The notes under the pieces were generated by a model. It ran no database searches and was not told where the DNA came from. It was given only the letters and a program-made list of their open reading frames with translations. A program made the position numbers and the translations under genes. From Mesorhizobium loti R88b (lineage in GTDB: Bacteria > Pseudomonadota > Alphaproteobacteria > Rhizobiales > Rhizobiaceae): a stretch of DNA of 64,000 nucleotides. The DNA lies in NCBI RefSeq assembly GCF_013170845.1, contig NZ_CP033367.1, positions 1,908,501 through 1,972,500 on the forward strand, in the 5' to 3' direction. Of the stretch, positions 55,499 to 64,000 are shown in pieces (within the stretch, counting starts at the first letter, position 1; each line of letters starts with the position of its first letter).

Positions 55499-56452
55499 AT
55501 GAGGCCACAACAGCAGAACAGGCGCATGCGCGGTCGCAACAACAATGGCGGCGGCGGTGGCGGCAACAACAATAATAATAACAACAATCGCAAGGGACCG
55601 AATCCCCTGACGCGTAACTACGAGAGTAACGGCCCGGACGTGAAGATCCGTGGATCGGCTCAGCAGATCGCCGAAAAATACGCCACCCTGGCCCGAGATG
55701 CGCAAAGTTCCGGCGACCGTGTCATGGCGGAAAACTACCTCCAGCACGCCGAACACTACAATCGCATCATTGCCGCCGCTCAGGCGCAGATGCCGATCCA
55801 GAATGCGCAACAGAATCGCGACGATTTCGACGATGACGGCGATGAGGATCGTGACGACTTCGACAATTCCGGCAACAACAGCAACACTATTTCCGATGCC
55901 CAGATTCCGGTGGCCAACCACGGCACCGGCCCGCAGCCGGTTATCGAAGGCATGCCGGCCGAGGTCGCGCTGAACCGGGAAAACGGTCGCGACAATCGCG
56001 ACAATGGCGGGCGCGACAATGGCGGGCGCAACAACGGCCGCGACAACAATGGCGGGCGCCACCGCGATCGTCGCCCCAATGGCGGCTACGGCCAGAACGG
56101 CCAGCGCGACTTTGCTTCATCCTCCGATCAAGGTGGCCAGCAGCAGCGCAACGAGGCCCCGGTCCAGGCAGACGCACAGGCAGAGCCCGCTTCACCGGTC
56201 GAGATCGTTGCGGTAGCCGAGCCGGCTCCGCTGTTCGAGAGCTTTTCGCCGGCGGCTCTTGCCGCGCAGGCCGAGCTCAACGAGGCGGCCGCCGAGAGCG
56301 GCGCTGCCCGTCGCCCGCGCCGCCCGCGGCGTCCGCGCACCAACGCCGATCAGGTCGACAGTGGTGGCGACAATGCCGATACCGGCGAGGTGGCCGCGGC
56401 TCCGGCCGATAGTGGCAGCACCGAGCCCGTGATCGTCGACATCGACAACTGA
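55499..56452 (+). CDS. DUF4167-domain low-complexity protein
   Basis: A 317-residue, highly charged and disordered protein. The N-terminus is rich in Arg, Asn and Gly (MRPQQQNRRMRGRNNNGGGG, then a run of eight Asn), followed by the conserved DUF4167 core (about 33-95: GPNPLTRNYESNGPDVKIRG and EKYATLARDAQSSGDRVMAE). The middle has RDN/GGR repeats and the C-terminus RRPRRPRRPR. Such composition suggests RNA binding or phase separation, but the family has no proven role. Followed by a strong hairpin terminator. Confidence 0.88.
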   Translation: MRPQQQNRRMRGRNNNGGGGGGNNNNNNNNRKGPNPLTRNYESNGPDVKIRGSAQQIAEKYATLARDAQSSGDRVMAENYLQHAEHYNRIIAAAQAQMPIQNAQQNRDDFDDDGDEDRDDFDNSGNNSNTISDAQIPVANHGTGPQPVIEGMPAEVALNRENGRDNRDNGGRDNGGRNNGRDNNGGRHRDRRPNGGYGQNGQRDFASSSDQGGQQQRNEAPVQADAQAEPASPVEIVAVAEPAPLFESFSPAALAAQAELNEAAAESGAARRPRRPRRPRTNADQVDSGGDNADTGEVAAAPADSGSTEPVIVDIDN

Positions 56453-56475
56453 TCGAACGGCAGCTCAAAGCATTG

Positions 56476-56505
56476 AACGGCGGGGAGAAATCTCCGCCGT
56501 TTTCG
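56476..56505 (+). terminator. Intrinsic terminator after the DUF4167 gene
   Basis: AACGGCGG (56476-56483) pairs with CCGCCGTT (56494-56501), extended by a G-T and GA/TC pairs around a GAAA tetraloop, followed by TTTTC. It lies 23 bases after the stop codon. Confidence 0.8.
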
Positions 56506-56550
56506 ATTGGGCTGACGTGGAATATTATGCATTGACCGACATCAAGGCGT

Positions 56551-56579
56551 CTTGAGACAGCATGGCCTATGCACCATAT
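56551..56579 (+). promoter_or_regulatory. Candidate heat-shock (RpoH) promoter for clpB
   Basis: CTTGAG (56551-56556) and CCATAT (56574-56579) are 17 bases apart, followed by CTCGG, close to the alphaproteobacterial RpoH pattern CTTG-N17/18-CYTATNT. It gives an 85-base leader before clpB, a known heat-shock gene. The -10 match is imperfect. Confidence 0.5.
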
Positions 56580-56672
56580 CTCGGCTGAACAGGACTCGGC
56601 TCGAATGGGCGGGTCCGTCACCGCAATCTGATCCGGTGCCGCAAAGCGGGCCGGTGATGGAAGGAGACAGAT

Positions 56673-59279
<2,607 letters not shown>

Positions 59280-59282
59280 TCA

Positions 59283-59330
59283 ATGCATGTCGCCCAAAAG
59301 TGAGTTCGGTTTTGGGACAACGACATGCAT
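59283..59330. repeat. Intergenic palindromic repeat, family B, copy 2
   Basis: ATGCATGTCG at the left and CGACATGCAT at the right form a 48-base hairpin with CCCAAAA/TTTTGGG inner arms. It is the same element as 24295-24341 in opposite orientation. It starts three bases after the clpB stop and likely acts as its 3' end. Confidence 0.8.
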
Positions 59331-59422
59331 AAAACAAAGATCTGACGCGCGTCGCGCTTCAGGGTGCCGCGCGTCCAGACTGGGCGCGCGGCGTTTTCAT
59401 TTCATTTTGAAGGCGGGAGCGG

Positions 59423-59785
59423 ATGACGCTGGACGACTACAACAGCTTCTGCGCTTCGCTGCCCGCGACAAATCATATCGTCCAGTGGGGCGGCGCCCAT
59501 GTCTGGAAGGTCGGCACCAAGGTGTTTGCGATCGGCGGCTGGGATCACGGCCAGCAGCTCTTCGTCACCTTCAAATGTTCCGACATCGCCTTTGATGTGC
59601 TGAAGGAGCAGCCGGGTTGCCGGCCGGCGCCCTATCTTGCCTCGCGCGGCATGACATGGATCCAGCGTCAGACAAGCCAAAGCATGGATGATGGGGCGCT
59701 GAAGGACTATCTGCGCGAGAGCCATCGCCTGGTCGCCCTGAAGCTGACCAAGCAGGCGCGCAAGGACTTGGGGCTCGCAAGCTAG
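59423..59785 (+). CDS. YjbR/MmcQ-family DNA-binding protein
   Basis: A 120-residue protein of the YjbR (CyaY-like fold) family: MTLDDYNSFCASLPATNHIV, VWKVGTKVFAIGGW and the C-terminal YLRESHRLVALKLTKQARKD. ATG 59423 follows GGGAG. Members bind DNA in vitro, but a specific role is not known. Confidence 0.88.
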   Translation: MTLDDYNSFCASLPATNHIVQWGGAHVWKVGTKVFAIGGWDHGQQLFVTFKCSDIAFDVLKEQPGCRPAPYLASRGMTWIQRQTSQSMDDGALKDYLRESHRLVALKLTKQARKDLGLAS

Positions 59786-59939
59786 CTAATATTCGTCGAT
59801 ACGCCGGAAAACCGCCATCTTCATGCCCGGTTCATGTTGGAACCATATGGTGGGTAACTGGTTTGTTGGCGAAGGGGTTCGCCTTACAGGGACACCACTG
59901 CCGGGCGGCGGCAATTACGGACCGGAGAGTTTGGCCACG

Positions 59940-61466
59940 ATGTTCCGCACGATCTTCGCCCTTTCGGCGCTTGCCGCCGGGCTTGTGTCTTCTGCCGCGC
60001 TTGCCGCGCCGACACAGGACAACGCACCAAGAGTTGCCCGCGCTGCCAGTGATGGCGGCATTCTCGTCGCCCAGGACGGAAATCTGGACATCTATTACGA
60101 CGCCCGCGGCAACCGCGTCATCGTCGATGCCGATACCGGCAAGGTCATCGCCATCCAGCCGCCGCAGACACGCCTTGACCGCCGCGCGCTGCGCCGCGAT
60201 ACACGGCTGCGCGAATTGGGCCGCGCTCCTGCCGATGATGACCGCTATTATCTCGACGATCCGGAAGACATGGCGCGTTTGCGCCGCAAGCGGATGGACG
60301 AGGACGGCCGGGTTATCGCCCCGCCGGCGGATGAATACGATCCCAACAGTGACAACTCCGTAGAGGCCTACCCACCAGCGCAACAGGACGATGGCGGCTA
60401 CGACAACACTTATCCCGATGCACCGCGGCCGGCAAAGCCGGGCACGATCAAGCGCCAGCCGCTCAACGAGGCTTCGATAGACCCTGTTCAGCCGGCCCAG
60501 CCGGAGGTGCAGCCAGCCAATCCGGAAACGCCGGCGGCGCTGCCGCCGGAGACCGGCGGCAAGGCCGCCGTCGATCCGTCGCTGTCGCTCGGCGCGCGTC
60601 AGGATGTGGCGGCGCTGCAGGTCCTGCTCGACCGTGGCGGCGCTTCGCCGGGCGTGATTGACGGGCGCTTCGGCTCGAATGTCGACAAGGCCTTGGCCGC
60701 CTACAACCAGATCAACGGCAGCAATCTGAAATCGACCGACGCGGTCGGCATCCAGTCAGCTCTTTCGCAATCCGGTGGCGACGCCTTTGCCAACTACACA
60801 ATCACGGCGGAGGATGCGGCAGGCCCTTATGTCGCCTCGATCCCGGAAGACTACAGCCAGAAGGCGCAGCTCAACTGCATGTGCTATACCTCGGTCACCG
60901 AGGCGCTGGCCGAGCGCTTCCACATGGACGAGAACTATCTAAAGTCGATCAACAAGGGCCTCGACTTCAACCGTCCCGGCACGATCATCAAGGTCGCCAA
61001 TTTCGGCAAGCTGGTGTCTACGCCGGTCGCGCGCATCGTCGCCGACAAAACCAAGAAAGAAGTGTACGCCTACGATGCGGGCGGCAAGCTGGTCGCAGCC
61101 TATCCCGCCACAATCGGCTCGGCCGACACGCCATCGCCCACCGGCATCCACGCCGTGTCGCGCATCGCGCTCGACCCGAACTATACCTACAACCCCAATA
61201 TCAACTTCAAGCAGGGCGAGAACGACAAGATTCTCACCGTTCCGCCAGGCCCCAACGGCCCTGTCGGGTCGGTCTGGATCGCCTTGGACAAGCCGACCTA
61301 CGGCATCCACGGAACGCCCGAGCCGTCGAAGATCGGCAAGACCGAAAGCCATGGCTGCGTGCGCCTGACCAACTGGGACGCACGAGAGCTCGCCAAGCTG
61401 GTGTCGCCAGGCGTCACCGTGGAATTCATTGGCGGACCTTCATCCGATGACGTTGCGCAGCAATGA
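59940..61466 (+). CDS. L,D-transpeptidase (YkuD) with peptidoglycan-binding domain
   Basis: A 508-residue exported enzyme. Signal peptide MFRTIFALSALAAGLVSSAA; a charged proline-rich region (about 60-215); a peptidoglycan-binding helical domain (about 225-280, GVIDGRFGSNVDKALAAYNQ); then the YkuD domain with HGTPEPSKIG and catalytic C473 in SHGCVRL. It forms 3-3 crosslinks or anchors lipoproteins to peptidoglycan, the common crosslink in Rhizobiales. Its 3' end overlaps the convergent TMEM175-type gene by 27 bases. Confidence 0.92.
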   Translation: MFRTIFALSALAAGLVSSAALAAPTQDNAPRVARAASDGGILVAQDGNLDIYYDARGNRVIVDADTGKVIAIQPPQTRLDRRALRRDTRLRELGRAPADDDRYYLDDPEDMARLRRKRMDEDGRVIAPPADEYDPNSDNSVEAYPPAQQDDGGYDNTYPDAPRPAKPGTIKRQPLNEASIDPVQPAQPEVQPANPETPAALPPETGGKAAVDPSLSLGARQDVAALQVLLDRGGASPGVIDGRFGSNVDKALAAYNQINGSNLKSTDAVGIQSALSQSGGDAFANYTITAEDAAGPYVASIPEDYSQKAQLNCMCYTSVTEALAERFHMDENYLKSINKGLDFNRPGTIIKVANFGKLVSTPVARIVADKTKKEVYAYDAGGKLVAAYPATIGSADTPSPTGIHAVSRIALDPNYTYNPNINFKQGENDKILTVPPGPNGPVGSVWIALDKPTYGIHGTPEPSKIGKTESHGCVRLTNWDARELAKLVSPGVTVEFIGGPSSDDVAQQ

Positions 61467-62072
61467 GCTGCGCAGCGCAGCGGCATAGATCAACTGCACA
61501 AGCAGAATGAAGCCGATGCTGAGCAATGGGCTGATCAGGCAGAGTGCGGCGCCGACTGCCCACAGGATCTGCGCCTTGACGATGCGCAGATAGACCGTGC
61601 GCCTCGTTTCGGCGTCGACATCTTCCGCTACAAAGCCGTTCTTATCCGCGTAGTGCCAGCTGGCGAGCAGCGTGACGCCGAGCATCAGCAGGTTGAGCCA
61701 GTAGACGAGCACCGCGGTCCTGAATTCGAGGAAATCGGCCAGAAGATCGGTCGAGAACGGCAGCAAGGCGATGAAGGCGAGAAAGCAGAGGTTCAGCGTC
61801 GCGAGCCGCCTGTCGGATTTGGCGATCAGCCCATGCTGCGCCTGCTGGCCGAACCAGAAGATGGTCAGCGTCAGGAAGCTCAACGCATAGGTCAGGAAGC
61901 GCGGCGCCAGTGCGGCAATAGCGGCAAGCAGATTGCGCTCGGAATGGATTATCTCATGCGCCGGCACCCGGATCTCGAGCACGATGAGCGTGAGCGCGAT
62001 TGCGAAGACGCCGTCGGTGATGCCAACGATGCGGCCGCGCCCTTCCGCCGATGCTTCCAGTGGATGCTTCAT
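61440..62072 (-). CDS. TMEM175/DUF1211-family potassium-channel-like membrane protein
   Basis: A 210-residue protein with about six helices. The N-terminal GRIVGITDGVFAIALTLIVL corresponds to the RxxxFSD pore-lining signature of bacterial TMEM175 proteins, here with ITD in place of FSD. ATG 62072 follows GGGAGAAGG and is chosen over a longer frame. The bacterial TMEM175 channels pass potassium. The F-to-I change at the filter-proximal motif makes selectivity uncertain. Confidence 0.86.
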   Translation of the reverse strand: MKHPLEASAEGRGRIVGITDGVFAIALTLIVLEIRVPAHEIIHSERNLLAAIAALAPRFLTYALSFLTLTIFWFGQQAQHGLIAKSDRRLATLNLCFLAFIALLPFSTDLLADFLEFRTAVLVYWLNLLMLGVTLLASWHYADKNGFVAEDVDAETRRTVYLRIVKAQILWAVGAALCLISPLLSIGFILLVQLIYAAALRSSLLRNVIG

Positions 62073-62224
62073 CGCCTTCTCCCGCTTGCGGCTCCGCGAA
62101 AAACTTAGCATGGCTGCCGCCATTTGCATCCGGACAGATGCGATCCTGGCAATATGGCTGGTTTCAAGGACTGCTAGCGGCTGGCCGGTTGTTGCCAGCA
62201 CGGCGTCGGTCTAAGCAGAGCGCC

Positions 62225-63784
62225 ATGCATTCGCCAAATGAAGCCGCCGCAGTCCCGCTGACCAGTCCGGTCACGAACGGAACCTTCTGTCCGCAATCGC
62301 AGCGGCGATTCGTGCTGATTGCGGCGATCCTGGCCTCGGCGCTCGGCTTTATCGACGGCTCGATCCTGGCCATCGCCATGCCGGCGATCCGTGTCGATCT
62401 CGGTGCCAGTCTTGCCGAGGCACAGTGGATTTCCAATGCCTATGCGTTGACGCTCTCGGCGCTGATCCTTGCCGGCGGTGCCGCCGGCGACCGGTTCGGG
62501 CTGCGCCGCGCCTTTGTGGCCGGCATTGTGCTGTTCGTCGCCGCGTCGCTTGCCTGTGCGTTGGCGCCGAACGCTGTCGTGCTGATCGCGTTTCGCGCCC
62601 TCCAGGGCATCGGGGCTGCAATCATGGTGCCGGGCAGTCTCGCCATCATCGCCAAGGCCTATCCGAAGAAAGAACGCGGCCGCGCGATCGGCATCTGGGC
62701 CGCCGCCTCGGCACTGACCACCGCGCTCGGCCCGGTGCTCGGCGGTCTGGTGCTGTCGGCTTTCGGCGGCGGCATCTGGCGGGCGATCTTCGCCATCAAT
62801 CTGCCGCTCGGCCTGATCTCGATCTATCTTCTGCTCACCAAGATCCCGGCCGATGCGCCGACGGAAAAACGCAGTCTGGATTTGGGTGGCGGTGCGCTGG
62901 CGACGCTGGCCTTCGGCGCGCTCGCCTATGGGCTGACCTCGATGAGTTCCAGCGGCGAGGGCCATATGGCGGGACCAAGCATTGCCGCCGGTGTCGTGCT
63001 GCTTATCGTCTTTGTCCTGTTCGAGCACCGGCAGCGCGAGCCAATGATCAATCTCAGCCTGTTTCGCATCGGTGCGTTTGCCGGGGCAAATGTCGCGACC
63101 TTCTTCCTCTATTTCGCGCTGTCAGCCAATCTCTTCTATCTGCCGATGCTGCTGATCGCCGGCTGGGGGCTGAGCACGGCCGAGGTTGGTTTCATTTTCC
63201 TGCCGTTGTCGGCGTCGATCGCGTTGCTGTCGGGACCGGTCGGCCAATTGTCGGACCGGATCGGGCCGCGCTTTCCGATCGCCTGCGGCAGCCTGATCGT
63301 CGCGTTCGCCTTCGCCGGACTTACCTTGCTCACCCATGCCGGCATGCACCATTTCTGGACGGGAATATTTCCGCTGATGGCGCTGATGGGGCTCGGCATG
63401 GCTCTGGTCGTCTCACCACTCTCAACCGCGATCATGACGGCTGTGGACGACAAGGATACGGGGGCTGCTTCGGGCATCAACAATGCCGTCTCGCGCATAG
63501 GCGGCTTGATCGCGGTGGCGGCAATGGGATCGCTAGCCGCCTGGGTCTACGCCAATGCGCTGGACGAAAGTGTGGTCTCAGGCGTGCCAGGCTTTGGCGA
63601 GCCGGCGCCGGCTGGACTTGCGCCGGCGCTCGATGCGGCAAGGCTCGCCGCCGGCGATGCGGCGTTTTCCGCCGTCTCGTCTGTTACGGCGCTGCTTTGC
63701 CTGCTTTCGGCCATTATCGCGTGGACGACCATTTCCGGTGAGCGGCTGCCATGGTCGCGGCGCACCGAAAATCCGCAAGACTGA
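62225..63784 (+). CDS. DHA2-type MFS drug exporter
   Basis: A 519-residue transporter with 14 predicted helices. It has the MFS motif A-like GGAAGDRFGLRR, the motif C-like ALTTALGPVLGGLVL and the DHA2 entry ALGFIDGSILAIAMPAI. Length and a large cytoplasmic link after helix 6 fit the EmrB/QacA group. It probably exports hydrophobic drugs or dyes by proton antiport. No adjacent regulator or membrane-fusion gene is seen. Confidence 0.91.
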   Translation: MHSPNEAAAVPLTSPVTNGTFCPQSQRRFVLIAAILASALGFIDGSILAIAMPAIRVDLGASLAEAQWISNAYALTLSALILAGGAAGDRFGLRRAFVAGIVLFVAASLACALAPNAVVLIAFRALQGIGAAIMVPGSLAIIAKAYPKKERGRAIGIWAAASALTTALGPVLGGLVLSAFGGGIWRAIFAINLPLGLISIYLLLTKIPADAPTEKRSLDLGGGALATLAFGALAYGLTSMSSSGEGHMAGPSIAAGVVLLIVFVLFEHRQREPMINLSLFRIGAFAGANVATFFLYFALSANLFYLPMLLIAGWGLSTAEVGFIFLPLSASIALLSGPVGQLSDRIGPRFPIACGSLIVAFAFAGLTLLTHAGMHHFWTGIFPLMALMGLGMALVVSPLSTAIMTAVDDKDTGAASGINNAVSRIGGLIAVAAMGSLAAWVYANALDESVVSGVPGFGEPAPAGLAPALDAARLAAGDAAFSAVSSVTALLCLLSAIIAWTTISGERLPWSRRTENPQD

Positions 63785-63811
63785 GACGTCAGCAAGACTG
63801 AAAACGAAAGG

Positions 63812-64000
63812 TCAGCCGTCGATCTTGGCGCTCGCGACCTTCAGCGAATCGCTGTCTTCCTGCTTCAGCAGGTCATCGATTCGCTCGCGCTCGCGCCTGA
63901 AGGCGACGAGATCATCGCCCTTCAGCACCTTGCCGACCGGCAGGCGGACGCGCATCGAATCGACCTTGGTGCCGTTGACGATCAGCTCGTAGTGGAGGTG
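63812..64000 (-). CDS. M23-family metallopeptidase, C-terminal fragment (cut by right edge)
   Basis: The last 63 codons of a protein end at the stop at 63812. They begin HLHYELIVNGTKVDSMRVRL, the HxH metal motif and the final strand of a LytM/M23 peptidase, then a charged tail (FRRERERIDDLLKQ). The N-terminal part lies beyond the window. Such enzymes cut peptidoglycan or activate amidases. Confidence 0.82.
   Translation of the reverse strand, partial: HLHYELIVNGTKVDSMRVRLPVGKVLKGDDLVAFRRERERIDDLLKQEDSDSLKVASAKIDG

Noticed and set aside
55553..55600. Asn-codon run as a CRISPR or microsatellite array
   Set aside because: It is inside a coding frame with mixed AAC/AAT codons and no spacer structure.

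Overview
The window is chromosomal DNA of a GC-rich alphaproteobacterium, most likely a Mesorhizobium or a close relative in Rhizobiales. Pointers are the gene content and order (lysC-ptsP-prfA-prmC-DUF4167-clpB; secA near ppiC and argJ; comF-grxC-nitrilase-DUF1178), a UgpBAEC transporter, paired TGA-N9-TCA motifs like rhizobial RirA operators, and several short intergenic palindromes of a kind familiar from Mesorhizobium. The genus is inferred from memory of such genomes, not from a search. Genes are densely packed on both strands. I see no prophage, insertion sequence, CRISPR array or rRNA.

Layout. 1-1486: 3' part-truncated MHYT-PAS-GGDEF protein. 1861-6238: ugpBAEC, an ABC importer for glycerol-3-phosphate-type substrates. 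6271-10112 (minus): ferric iron importer fbpA-fbpB-fbpC with two tandem iron-operator motifs upstream of fbpA and a hairpin plus T-tract between fbpA and fbpB. 10444-11620: ECF sigma factor and its NrsF-type membrane anti-sigma factor, with a matching ECF promoter upstream. 11800-13764: a PAS-GGDEF diguanylate cyclase. 13856-19380 (minus): hydroxybutyryl-CoA dehydrogenase, EtfA/EtfB, rhomboid protease, PduO-type adenosyltransferase, HIG1 protein and an SDR enzyme. 19430-25284: YihY protein, EamA exporter, GluQ-RS, an AlkA-like glycosylase, HNH nuclease, DsbB and YqaA proteins, tRNA-Leu(CAA).

25472-32134 is the most accessory-looking part: a DUF4239 membrane protein, an outer-membrane barrel, then a tightly coupled four-gene minus-strand operon (flippase, FemAB/CelD-like acyltransferase, exported creatininase-family protein with altered metal ligands, exported YVTN beta-propeller). 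This operon is my best candidate for an under-described envelope system. A nested palindrome of about 230 bp separates it from secA.

32452-49404: secA, parvulin, TetR, exported caspase-like protease, argJ, GNAT, mutT, a small membrane protein and a Flp pilin with a cluster of TTAA sites, an NDUFAF5-like methyltransferase, comF, grxC, nitrilase, DUF1178, MarR/EamA divergent pair, ubiG, and a CHASE3 hybrid histidine kinase. 49628-64000: lysC, ptsP, prfA, prmC, DUF4167 protein, clpB behind a heat-shock-like promoter, a YjbR protein, an L,D-transpeptidase, a TMEM175-type channel, a DHA2-type MFS exporter, and the C-terminal end of an M23 peptidase.

Taken together the window is mostly core genome: nutrient and iron import, fatty-acid/electron-transfer flavoprotein metabolism, amino-acid biosynthesis (lysC, argJ), protein export and quality control (secA, ppiC, dsbB, clpB), translation termination (prfA, prmC) and c-di-GMP and two-component signalling. 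The regulatory sites are predictions from sequence only.
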